Assembly: GCA_014058105.1 (NCBI GenBank)
Contig: JACGCM010001272.1
Coordinates: 2,852,001-2,916,000, forward strand
DNA from: Kingdonia uniflora
Lineage: Eukaryota; Streptophyta; Magnoliopsida; Ranunculales; Circaeasteraceae
DNA length: 64,000 bases
Direction of reading: 5' to 3'
Shown here: positions 23,601 to 35,575 of the stretch, piece by piece
How the letters are laid out: each line of letters begins with the position of its first letter
Numbering within the stretch: position 1 is the first letter of the stretch
Notes under the pieces: generated by a model
Told to the model about the DNA's origin: nothing
Database searches by the model: none
What the model saw: only the letters and a program-made list of their open reading frames with translations
Made by a program: the position numbers and the translations under genes

Positions 23601-26600
23601 GATGAATTTCCGCGCAGCATAGAAAACTTTTCAATGCTAGGCTTATCTTCAAGCCTTTCTGATACTTGTCTGGGACGATAACGCATGCTGCGCTTCCGTT
23701 TTAGTTTTGGTTGCAAAACCTGTTCATCTTCACCGTCATCACGGTCATGACTTCCAGATTGCTGGAGGTCCAAATGTGAATCACCTGATACTGCAATTTC
23801 TCCTTCTTCCAGTTCATCTGGCTGGTAAGGACATCAAAAGAAAGAAAAAATTATGAATAAACAGAGGCAAAAATATCTTAAGGCAGCAACTATGGAAAGT
23901 TGATCGGGTTAGATATCAACTCAATCCCGACCTTGGGAGGAAGTATGAGCCCAAGCCCAATGTTGACTCTATTTCATGAATATGAAAGGTATCCGAGAGA
24001 TAAATTAAATGAAGTTCCTAGGAACTGAAGTTGGAATATCATACTTGACAAACTCGCGGCCTAACCAATGGTATGCTTAAGTTGTTGTTGGTTAAACTCA
24101 AATCACAATAACTATTTTATATTTTGTGAGTAATATACGAATATATTGTAATTGTAGATTGAGAAAATGGTGAGTGGGGTATCCTCACACCCCATCGTGA
24201 TTTAAAATGTTACTTTAAGTATTAAAATTTAAACCAACAAACCCAATCATCAAGTTGAACGCGGCTGAACTTAGGTTGAGCTCCATAGTGTTTAGCTCAC
24301 CCATGTTGCAGCTGACACCCCATTGTGAAACACATCATAAAGTCCAAGGGGAAGAACAAATACATACCAGCCTTTTAGAGAGAGAACCTGGCTTAGCATC
24401 CAATGCTGAAAGAGATCCAAACTTCTGGGAAGATATGGAAGGGGATACGACAGGTGCCAATCTCCGACATTCTGATGAAGATCCCGAGGAACCAGCTTGC
24501 TCAATTATAAGACTTTTTTTTGAGATTTCCATTGTTGTGGGGAATTCATAGTCACCGTCACAGGGCAAATCCTCTTCTGATTGCTCCTTGTTAAGCTCCT
24601 TATTAGATTCGTCTTCATCAAACTCCCCAATGTCTCCCTCTTCTTCACGTGAAGGATATAAATCTTTCTCTTCTGCACTTGCTTCAGAAAATTCTCCACT
24701 TTCATAATCCAACTCTCTGTAATCTGGAGTTCTGTAACTCTTCAGCCGACCCCTTCTCTCAGTTTTAACAGGAGATTTTGGTAAATCTGGAGCCACTTCA
24801 CTGGATTCAATGCCAACATTGCTCACTGAAGTTTTCTTTGATGGTTTCTTTGATAATTTAGCAATAGTAGAATTGACTTCCCTAGAACTTGAGCGAAGCC
24901 AATCAGGAACCTCTTCATAGTTTGTCATTTCCTCCGTCCAATTGAAATCTTCATCTATTTGATTAAAAATCTCCACTTCTTCCTCACTCCGCGCGATCAT
25001 TCTATTTACCTCCTGCAGGGAGGGGACATTATGCACAGTCTCTTGATACCTCTCCTCGTCATGCAATAACGTCTCTAAAGTCATGCGCCGTTCTTCATGG
25101 GTTGTCCTTTGATCAAAACGTCCAGCATTTATAACTTCATCTGCCATGTCAATTTTATATTGCTGAATGTTGTTGCGTATAAGGCTCTCAATCGATCCAA
25201 TATATCGATCTTTTCCTACAAGCTCGTCCTCTGAATCAATATTACCCCCACTTTGTATTTCATCCTCCTTTTGATGGCTAGGAATTTTATCAACAACGGC
25301 TTCTAAGTAGATAACTTTGACCTCTCTTTTTTGTCCTATACGATGAGCCCTAGCGACAGCCTGTTCTTCATTTTTTGGATTTGGGTCGGGATCGTAAATG
25401 ACAACCGTATCTGCGGTTTGAAGATTTAGCCCTCTTCCAGCCGCACGGATGCTAAGCAAAAAGATGAAGCAATCAGATCCAGGTTTATTGAAGTCCACAA
25501 TAGCTGATTCTCGGTCTTCTAAACTAGTTGTCCCATCTATTCGTCTGTAAATAAGTTTTCTCCAATTCAAGTACTCTTCCAATACATCAAGAAGCTTTGT
25601 CATAGTGCTAAATAGAAGAACTCGGTGACCTGTTCTCTGAAGTTTTATGAGAATCCTATCTAAGATCCAGAGTTTTCCACAAGATCTCACAACGAAGTTT
25701 TGTGTGTAGTCATCAAAATAGGGGTAATTAAGTAGCGGGTGATTGCAAGCTTTGCGAAGCTCCATACATCGATTATTAAGGATCTTATATACCTTGGCCT
25801 GGTAATTTGGATTTTTGATCACCCTCTTCAACTCATCTGCCGGATCAACCCTTATAGTACCAGTAGACTTAATCCAGTCATATATAGCACCTTGAATAGC
25901 TGACATTCTGCATCGCAAAACAATGGAAACCTGAAACAAAAGTTAAATTCAGTTAGCAGCCTTATTTGAAAAGTCTGGCCCCGCATTTGGCGTAGTAGCT
26001 AATAACTATGCTTTCAAATAGTGCATTCTGGCAAAAGCGTTTCAAATGACTTGTTTTCATTGTTTGGTAACAACAATTTTCATTCATATCTTGTAGTGTC
26101 TAATAATACCTCAAACATATCTTTTGCATCAAATTTTTAATATATTATTTCATTTAATTTGACATCCAGAATATAATCGGAAGTCTTTAAGAAAAAAGCG
26201 ATAATATAAATGACAACTTAATCTTTGAAAAAAATTAGCCAAATTACTTTAATATAGTGTAGCTTTTAACAATGTCTTTCTTTCTGCACCACCAATTTTT
26301 TGAAAGAACTAATATTATTGTGTCAAATGCTCAAATTTTGTACTTTGCTGAAAAATATTTTTAAGGAGGTTAATATCGTTAATAAACTAAACCAAGTGTG
26401 CCTCTAATCACCTAGAAAATGCATGATTAGTATACCTTTCGAGGTAGTGACCCTTCTACATCTTCAACACGGCGTCTGAGCATGAAAGGCTCCAAAATTT
26501 GATGAAGTCTATGAATAATTATCACTTTCTTCTCAGTCTCAAGCCAGTCGTCCTCTGCATCGTGTGAAGGAGCATCCTTTTGAAAGGGCTTTGAAAACCA

Positions 26601-29600
26601 ATCATGGAATGCTTTGCGGTTATCGAATACTTCGGGAAGGAGTAAATTTAACAGCGACCATAGCTCTTTCAGATCATTCTGCAAGAAATATAGACCACAG
26701 TTCTAGCCTTTAAACTAATTTTTGAGATCCATCAAGTGTAAACAAAGATCAAGAGGATTGACCTGTAACGGGGTCCCGGTAAGAAGTAACCGTCTCTGGC
26801 AACGATACCTATCAAGGTCGCGTGCTAGAACTGATTCCCTATCCTTCATTCGCTGTGCTTCGTCAATTACAATATATTTCCAATCAACTTTTGATAGTTT
26901 CGCTCGATCGAACATGATGAACTCATATGTTGTAACAAGCACATTGAACTTCATGGCACAAACCTCCTAGAAAAGAATTTAGTATAATATAAATCAAAAA
27001 ATCATTGTACGTAACTTTTAAAATACAAACAAAAAAACATTTTGTATCTTACTTGAGAGAACAACTTTGCTCTTTGTTCCTTTGCACCAACATAATAGAT
27101 GCATGACACAGATGGAAGCCAAGTATGCAACTCACTCTGAAAAATTAGAATGTCAGTGAAAAATAAATCATACAAAGTAAATGAACATCAGTCTCTCCAA
27201 GAAAAAGGGTATCTGACCTTCCAATTAACCAAAACAGCATTTGGAACAATGATAAGATGTGGCCCATAGTTCCCTTTAAACTCCATCAGATAAGCAATCA
27301 GTGCCATTACCTGTTTGAGCAAAATTACATAAATAGTTACTACTCGTCATTTCATTTACTAATGTTAACTAAATCAAATTTCCACAAGAACTAAGCCTAT
27401 CGCCTATTCCACCACTAAAGGAACACATCAAGTGTACAAATGAACATCAGTACTCACGTCGCCTACGACAACGATCGTTCTCCACATCGCAAGGCCTTTT
27501 TTAAAATTAAATTAAAATTAAATTTATTTATTTATCTCCACTAACTTATTTTTAGGAGAGAATAAAGGATCACCAATCCTTTATAAGGGTGATTGGAGTT
27601 AAGGGTTTTAGGTACTGTGTGTGAGAAAGTAGTGAGATTTGAGAGATGATTTGTAGTGATATATGTTAATTGTGATTCAATAAATTAGTTTAGTTAATGT
27701 GAGTTTGTGAGATTTAGCTTCCACGAAATTACATTTATATCAAATTGGTATCAAGAACGTCGTTCGTTCCTTGGGGACAAGATGAAGAATTTACTCAAGA
27801 TGGAGAAAAGTTAAGCTAGAATCGACCAAAAGATGGATGCGATGTTCGCTTTATTAAAGGCCCTAACGAGTTCCAATGGTGATGGAAGATTCACCGACGC
27901 CATTGAAGATGAATCCAAAGAAGAGGGAGAAACTATGACGATTGAGCAATCTTCGATGACCAGAGTTGTTCCACCACTACCCGAAAGTATGGGGGAGGGT
28001 TCTGCAGTCGTGGAAAGGCCTGAAAACGTCGAGAAAATTCTAGGGTTTTGATAAGTTGAAGAAGGAAGAGTCGAGGAAGAAAGAGAGCTAACTCAAGACT
28101 TGGATCTCGGCTTCATGATAGGCCAAACCCGAGATCTTAACCCAAATGGGGAGAATAAAGCCCACTCCACCTACCTTCTTCTCCCCACGATAGTTACAGT
28201 ATCTAAAATTCTTGAGAACTTGCAGCGCCATAGCAACCTGAACTGCAGCGATGGCGATGACAAGTTACAGAGGAACTCAAATCAAGTCGCGAGCAAAGCT
28301 CAAGGGATTGAGTCGATCTTCAACCCTTCCCCGATCATCAATACAAATGCGATCGGTGACCCAATCTCTAAAGGAGTCGGAAACAAAGCACTGGCACAGA
28401 CAAAAATCGAGGAACCCACAACAAGGCTTTTGATAACCGTTTATGGTTGGCAAAAGAAAGGGGATGGAAAGATTTGGAGCTGCGATCGTGAAGATTGGGG
28501 TTTGGGTTTTCAACCCAAAGTTGTGCTACAGTAGGTATTTGATCGTGGGAGAGAAACAAGAAAGAATGATTTGGTGCAGCAGGGTACCCATCTCAGAATC
28601 TAGCATGTGCCTTACTTACCAGCTCAAGCAGTGACAACAAGCTTGAGAACAAAATCAGATTTTGTTCTCCACTACATTGATTGGGAAAAACCCCATACAT
28701 TTGAAAAGTACAACAAAGAGGTAAATCCTTTGCAGTTTATTGACCCGTTTTGGGAACCGTATGAAGATCGTCCACGCACAACAATTTACAAGTTTTTGGA
28801 TACACGTGGGATTTTTGGCACGACAAAATTTAATCTTTTCGCAAGCAAAGTCAGCACGTACGGGAAGCACCGTGGATGGGTTCGCATTTGTACTGTTCTC
28901 CTAACGACACCATTAGTGTTCAAAATTCGAGGTCAAATATTTTTAAAGAATGGGAGAGTTTGATAGGTTGCGCAGTCATCCTCACGTCGCCTACGACAAC
29001 GATCGTTCTCCACATCGCAAGGCCTTTTTTTAAATTAGATTTAAATTATGATTATTTATTTAATTACGAGGATAATCTCCACAACCTTATTTTTAGGAGA
29101 GAATAAATGACCGCTAATCCTTTATAAACGTAATTGGAGTTTAGGGGTTTTGGGTACTGTGAGTATGAGAAAGTTGTGAGATTGGAGAGATGATTTGTAA
29201 TGATTTATGTTAATTGTGATTCAATAAATTAGTTTAGTTAATTTGTGTTTGAGAGATTTAGCTTCCGCGAAATTACGTTTATATCAGAAAAGTTTAAAAG
29301 AAAAAAATCCCCGCAAATTACCAATTTGAAAACAAACTTATAACCAAAATGATACCAAGATTTTTAAGATTCTCAAATAACTATTAATCACAGTTAAACT
29401 CAATTCACTTTTAGGATAGTTGAACTCACAGACTTTTGTCATATTCATTTAGTCTGTCATAATTTATGTGCACTTTGTAATTTTAATATAATAACATTTG
29501 CGCTCTCTTTAAATAAGCCTTTTTCGTCTATTACTTTCATTCATCTGGTAAGGGTGTTTTTGTCCAAATAACATTTCAATAAGAAATGGCAATTTCAAGA

Positions 29601-32600
29601 AACTGTCTAATTTGAGAATAGAGCAATTTTAAATACACCCCAAACTCTAAAAGCTAACCCCATCCTACTATTTTTAAGTTAATTACACCTCTTTATATTT
29701 AAAGATAATTTCTCTTAAACCCAACAAGTTCATCTACTTTAGCTTAGTGATGAAAGAAGAATAAAAATAACAAAATAAATCTTTCTTAGTTCTATAAGTT
29801 GTTCAATTAGAGGGTGTTTTTTTTTTTACTTAAAACTGCTGAATGCTGACTGTTGACTGACTTGGAGTGTTGAATGATTATGGTGTTTTATTTCATAAAG
29901 TGTTAAATGTTGATAGATGTCTTTAATACCCTTGTTATAAAAATAACCCAAAAAAGAACATTTATCTAAATGAAATAACATGAACTATTACTACCACACA
30001 TACATACGTATTTCTCAATCCAAATTGCATAAATATCATAGGTGATGTACCCACAATGCATAACTATATAGCTACTTTTCAGGGATTGGTAAACCGTGAT
30101 TCCACTCACTAATCAAAGAACCAACAAATTGGGTAGAACTTATGAATCACACATAAACAATAAACATTAGATTTATGTCTAGATATGAAAAAAAAACAAA
30201 TTGGGGCTAATTTTGACTAATATCATACCAATCAGTCCTATTATCATACCATTCAGGCACCAATCAGTCATAATATTATACCAACTAAGCAACAATTTGT
30301 CTAATTTTAACCTCAAATCAAGCATAAATTGGGTAGATAAAAAGAAGAGCTTTTTTACATTCGATTAGGGTTTTGCGGAGAAAGAAAGATAACAAAATTG
30401 CAAGTCTTCAAGCTCTCATGAGAGATAATGGGAGAGAGAACCAACAAAATCATTTCCAACTGTAGAGAGGCAACTTGGGAAGAAAAACAAGCTTTTGGCT
30501 GAATGAAACCATTAAGCATGTTTTTGTGGCTTAACAAAAAGTGCTGAATGGAGGGGCTAAATCACCTATTCAGCCAAAAAAAGAACACTCTCAAACTGCT
30601 GAATGACCTCACTAAGTAGCCATTCAGCAGTTTGATTTGATTTTAAGAAAACAAATACCCCCTTAGTCTCATCATCTCTATATCTAAGTAAACAAAGCAA
30701 GCAAAACATAATCAATAGTACAACGCGGAAAGATAAAGAGGGAGAGACAGTTACTTGAAGGTTTAAAGACCCTAGAAAGGAAAGGGGAAGGTTAAAAGAG
30801 CAAAGAGTAGGGTGAGCTACCTATTTAATTTATTTCTTAACTATATTTTGCATTTATAAAAAAGATGGGGTAAGCTAATTAAAGAATGGGGTGTATTTAA
30901 AAAATTTCTTGAGAATATTCAAACATATATATTTATATACCTATATATATATTCGGGATTTTCATTAGAAAAGAATGAATATAGACCTTAGAGAAGAAAA
31001 TGAATGGATAAACAAAGGAACAATAAGAGAGAGGGAGAGAGCTAGTTGATAAAATCATAAACATAAAGGAAAAGGCACCTGTACAGTCTTCCCAAGCCCC
31101 ATTTCATCAGCCAAAATCCCATTTAATTTATTGTTGTATAAAGAAAGCATCCATTGCAAGCCAACCTGTGAAGAGAAAATACAATAGTACTCTCATATTT
31201 ATATGAGACCAAACAAATAGCACAACAGAACAGAAAATATAAAGAAGAAAAACTGAAAACATTCAACCTACAAGTTGATATTCTCGTAACACTCCAGTCC
31301 TTAACATTGAGGGTTGCCTAACAACCTTCTCACTCACAGCATGTGCAAGATTGTAGTACCTGATGAAAATATAAAAAAAAAATTGATTACTTGGAGCATA
31401 AGGAATCAGGTTTGTCCGGCACAAAGAACGTTATAATATTCTGCGCTTGAATAACATTGTGATACTAAAAACAAACAACTGAAATATGCATAATGACAGA
31501 ACAAGCCATTGACATACTATTCAAACATATCCATATTAGCGAGAAAGGAAGTTGGTAGAGTTCCCAGATGATACAGGGTTAAAATTCCATCGTTCATATC
31601 CATATTAGCGAGAAAGGAAGTTGGTAGAGTTCCCAGATGATACAGGGTTAAAATTCCATCGTTCATATCAGTAAATAAAAACACTAGAAGAACAAAGCAA
31701 AAACAACAATAAAAATTGGATAGAACAATGACGATAGAATTGATTAAAAATTGAACTTTTGGAAGGCTCTCCCCAAAATGTTCATAAGTCCAATGACGAT
31801 TACTGGTTTTACAAACTAGTAAGAACTACTTTATTTGCCAAATGCAAGTATGCATGTTGAAGGCCACACTATAGCACCCGTTGAACAAGAATATTTTCAA
31901 GAAAAAATGTAGTCAAGTGCAGTAGACCCAAACAGTGTTTACCATGGTGTCCTGAGCAAAGTAACTCATTGCAGTATCCTTAGATAATAATGGAGAGCTT
32001 ACTTGTTTACGGAAGAGCTCTCCTTAGGTGCATTCATTTCAGAGAAACGGTTTCTTATAGTCACTTCTTCCCCGGCACAAGTAGCCGCAGCCCTAACTTC
32101 CTCTTCCGAAAGACCCTGTAGTTAATTCAAAAACATGAAAGCACATATTTAAGAATAGAGAACAAAAAAAATGCTAATATGTAACAAAAAGAGATGAAAC
32201 TGAATATTGCCTGAGCCCGTGCAAATTTCGCAGCAACATTTGCTGCTTCCATCACCTCCTGTTGATTCTTCGTGGCCGTTATCTTCCCACCCAATTTATG
32301 AAGATATTCTTCTGTTTGAGACAAAAACGACGAGAGAACAGAATATCTCTGAGCTGCATCACCCGGCATGCTAGTTTGCTGCTCCAGCAACATCTCACGG
32401 TACCTATCAACGTCATTATTCTTTAATGCCTCCATCCTTTTAGTCCGATCTTCATCCTTTCGCTTTGAAAACTCCTTTAACATTCTCTCGTGATATTTGG
32501 CAACTCCCCTGTTACGAGCAGTTCTCGCATCACGTATTGCCCAGTGAGACTCGAGCAGCTTTTTACGCCACTGGAAAATAGATTTTAATTGCTTCTCCCT

Positions 32601-35575
32601 CATGATCCTTTGAGAAAGCTGTACTTGCCTGGCTAGCTCCATTCGTTGGCGCTCACAATCCCTAACAAACTTCCGATATGGGCGATCGGGCATAGCCATT
32701 ATTTCATGTTGTTGTTGATCAACTTCATCTCTTACACGCGTCTGAAGATCTAAAAGTCGAAGCTTCTTTTCCTCTATCTGAAGGCGCACAACCAGATCTG
32801 GACTAATCCTTTTCCTTTCCAAGTTCACAGCCAACAAACCACCAATTTTCTTGAGATTTTCATCTTTTTTTTTTATAAGCACTTCCATGCCTTCCTCAAA
32901 CAGCAGATCTTTCACGTCATACGCCAGAGTCAGGTTATTGGTGTTGTTTGATGTCACTGCTGAACCAAAAGAATCGTGTTTCCTCGTAAAAAAAGGTACA
33001 TCAAAAAGAGGCCCAGGGTACTTTCTCGTGACACCGGAGTCTTTGTTCTGGGGGACATTTCCTGTTTGAGAAGATTTCTTAACTTGCATAGTATCTGTAA
33101 CAGAAACCTGTAGCGGAACAGACTTCCCACGATCTGCTGTTTGATCACCTTTAACAGAAGTATTCTGAAGACCTCGCTCAACGTCATGCTCAGATTTTAT
33201 GGAGAATGAACTACTTTGCACATCATTTCCTGAAGATCCCAACTGTACGGGGTCCTTAGTAACACCGCTCGCACCTAGCATGTGACTTTGACCAGCAGAT
33301 GCAGTTATTTTTTCTTCTGTGAAGGTTTCTTCCTTCGAGATACTCTGACATTTGCTAGAAGGTAAAACCTGTGGGACATTCTCATTGAGCTCCAAACGTC
33401 TTGCATGTTCTTCAATATCCTTCCCATCAGATTTTCCGAGGCTCATTGTTCCTGGAGAAGGAAGGAATGCCTGTTGTAGTTGTGACACAAGGGGAGGGGG
33501 AGCAATAGCTTGAAGAACTTCTGGAGGAAGATTGCCTTCGCCTCGCTGCCGACCAAAGAAAAAAACATATATAACTACAACTTGTCTATTATATTGTCTC
33601 AGTTTAAAATCAACCATGTAGTTTTGGAGTAGATTTACGACCCCTCCACCACCGCCTTCCTCCCTCTTTCCTATTTGGAGGAAAATAGCCCTGGTTTTGA
33701 CTATTTTTCAAATTTGTGAGAAACCCGAGGTGTGTGTCAGAACAGAGGTATGAAACAAGTAATGCGGTGGTAAGGGTAAATTACTCTAGTTTAATCATTA
33801 TTCATTAGAAAAGCAATGACAAGAAATAAAATAAAAAAAGCTTGCATACCTTAAGGCGTCTGAATGCCATTATCTGTGCCTTAAGGACATGGAGTTGTTG
33901 TTTAGTAAAACCATGAAGTTGTTGTGATGCCGGAGCCTTGGGTCCAGCTTGCGATGGTAGATGGGAGCTCGAGCCTCCATCATTAGATGATACTGCCGAA
34001 TGTGGAGTAGTTCGATTCAACTGTCTCAAGTACTGCATCTGCAGATTATCAGCACCCGTGCTATTACTCTTCATGTGCGAAGAATCAATCCCTTGAATCG
34101 TGTTAGAAGAGGATAGTGGCGGATGCATGGGAGGCATTCCGTTTACTGTAACCGTCTGTCTAGATAGCTGCTGCACCTGAACGTTGTTAGCGTTAACCAT
34201 TGTAGAAGTTGGGGTACTTGCAAATGACACAGAGGGAATGACTTGTTTGGCTTTAGCTGTTACCGACAGACCAGACACGGACATGTCACTCGATGAATTT
34301 ACGTGGGCTGAGTTTTCACTACCCGCCGCTGGAGAAGATATATTATGTTGCTTTGGTGCTAGTTGCCTTGATGGCTGTGTTTCATTTGCCTTCTGCATTG
34401 CAGCCATTTTAGCCTGCCAAAGTGGAAGGATTTGAGAAATCAAACTAACATTAGCAGGTAAAGATAAATCAATATTGTGTTCCAAAGCCCAAGTCTGCAT
34501 TGCTTGCACTTGGGTCATGCCCCCCTGCTGGTTGTTCACAATATTTTGCAGGTTTGCCTGACCCTGTGGACCCTGATGAGGCCTTGTACTGGTCGCTGCC
34601 ATTGACTGCACAATAACCGGTTTCGAGTCAATTCTCTGTTCAGAAGAGACTCGCGTCCCTTGATCCATTTGTGTCTCACCAGGAGCAAAACTTTCAGAGG
34701 TCTTTCGAGATGCTGATGCATGTGCTTGATTAGCTGCCTGAAGAGACATGAGTTCCTGCATTTTGAAATTGCCCATGGCAGATGGAGCGCCCATCATTGC
34801 CATTTTACCTTGTTGCTCTTGTGGATGGTTACCAAGAGCAGACTTCTGCTGTGCAGCAGCCTGATGAGCATATTGAATATAAGCTTGATGAATAGGATTT
34901 TGCATATGATGATGTTCAATACCCTGAGCCTTATTATGGCTCTCATCGCGATTCTGCACAAAACTATGCAGCTGTTGAGGCAACTGATGAGTACCCGAAG
35001 ATGATGGAAAACTTGGAACTCCCTGGTTACCACGTGCTTGGTACGCTAGAAACGCTTCCTCATTTTCAGGCTTTCTTTGTTGTTGCTGTAATGACAAAAC
35101 GAACATTAGCCAAAATAAACATTGCAAGTCAAAGAGTCAGTCATAAAAATTCATATACAATGCAAACATTTTCGTAGAATCATAAACATAACATAACATC
35201 AAATAACTTGTGATATAAGAGACCAATACAACAAGGATTTTAAATTTCAGGACATTAGTGATTAGTGAGGTTTAGGATATTTATATGATTAGTGAGCTTC
35301 AATTAGTAGCATTTAATCAGCTAAACTTACACTCAAAACCAAACCAATGCAACTCAAATTACACTAATTAGAACCAAAATTCGCAAATAATCACTACTAA
35401 CCTGTCTAAAAGCTAGCTGTTGCTGCTGTTGTTGATTTGAATCAAACCCTAGATTTGGCGTCGAAACAGCTGACGAAGGCGACGACGGCGAAGCTGAAGA
35501 TGACGAAGAGGAGCGTCCGGTGGGCGCAATTGTCGAATTCCGGCCATGACCGGTGGCACCACCACTAGATTGCAT
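20624..35575 (-). CDS. BRM: BRAHMA, SWI/SNF-type ATP-dependent chromatin remodelling ATPase (14 coding exons)
   Basis: Exons, all joined in frame: 35402-35575, 33850-35085, 32211-33545, 32003-32115, 31272-31359, 31079-31165, 27218-27310, 27053-27136, 26763-26966, 26436-26678, 24368-25930, 23288-23821, 22030-22272, 20624-21256; about 2209 residues (Arabidopsis BRM is about 2190). Order: Gln-rich N-terminus; QLQ domain (about 451-485); HSA domain (about 758-830); helicase core with DEMGLGKT (1002-1009), DEAQ box (1105-1108) and [11 protein letters not shown] (1409-1419); SnAC region (around 1490); a weak AT-hook ERRGRLK; and a C-terminal bromodomain (about 1905-2025). BRM moves nucleosomes using ATP as the motor of nuclear SWI/SNF complexes. 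DEAQ and the C-terminal bromodomain fit plant BRM rather than SYD or MINU. Intron 3 has a GC donor; all other donors are GT. Nothing indicates inactivation. Confidence 0.96.
22860..23067. repeat. 104-bp tandem duplication in BRM intron 12
   Basis: Two adjacent copies begin with CTGCTATGTCATGAACTTCT at 22860 and 22964. They differ by only a few substitutions, so the duplication is recent relative to the surrounding intron. Confidence 0.85.
27453..27742 (+). repeat. 5' LTR of the BRM intron 6 element
   Basis: This aligns with 28981-29286 over nearly its full length with a few substitutions and a small length difference near the AT-rich TTAAATT tract. A TATAAGG-like sequence near 27580 could serve as its core promoter. 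Confidence 0.75.
27833..28963 (+). pseudogene. interior open frames of the BRM intron 6 LTR element
   Basis: Three open frames lie between the LTRs (27833-28051, 28100-28534 and 28607-28963). The first is acidic and begins [20 protein letters not shown], with a gag-like position. The last ends [17 protein letters not shown], which resembles the tail of some Ty3 polyproteins. The middle one is not recognised. These are most likely remnants of gag and pol ends or captured sequence; no catalytic motif is visible. Confidence 0.4.
28981..29286 (+). repeat. 3' LTR of the BRM intron 6 element
   Basis: This is the second copy of the direct repeat. If the TGATAGG at 28961 just after the purine tract is its true start, the LTR is 20 bases longer than the segment shared with the first copy. 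Confidence 0.72.
29622..30908. mobile_element. MITE with about 45-bp inverted ends in BRM intron 6 (outer element)
   Basis: The left end (TTTTAAATACACCCCAAACT then AAAAGCTAACCCCATC) and the right end, read on the minus strand (TTTAAATACACCCCATTCTT then AATTAGCTTACCCCATC), are imperfect inverted repeats. The interior holds a second inverted-repeat element (29811-30662), so this outer element inserted first. It has no coding capacity. Confidence 0.65.
29811..30662. mobile_element. hAT-like MITE nested in the outer MITE
   Basis: The ends are GGGTGTTTTTTTTTTTACTT followed by AAAACTGCTGAATG on the left, and on the minus strand from the right GGGGGTATTTGTTTTCTTAA followed by AACTGCTGAATGG. Several CTGAATG/CATTCAG words recur in the interior near both ends. 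No clear 8-bp target duplication was seen, so the hAT assignment rests on end structure only. Confidence 0.55.
31526..31669. repeat. 69-bp perfect tandem duplication in BRM intron 4
   Basis: The unit beginning CATATCCATATTAGCGAG occurs at 31526 and 31595 without visible differences. It lies in the intron between the exons ending at 32003 and starting at 31359. Confidence 0.88.

Larger units (their letters stand above)
27453..29286 (+). mobile_element. short non-autonomous LTR element in BRM intron 6
   Basis: Two direct LTR-like repeats (27453-27742 and about 28981-29286) share TCACGTCGCCTACGACAACG at one end and TTTATATCA at the other. A tRNA-Met-type primer site TGGTATCA (27746-27753) follows the first, and a purine-rich tract (AAAGAATGGGAGAG, about 28945-28958) precedes the second. 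The total is about 1.8 kb, too short for a full polyprotein, so it is a TRIM/LARD-like derivative. It lies antisense to BRM. No target duplication was confirmed, and the LTR outer ends are approximate. Confidence 0.75.
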
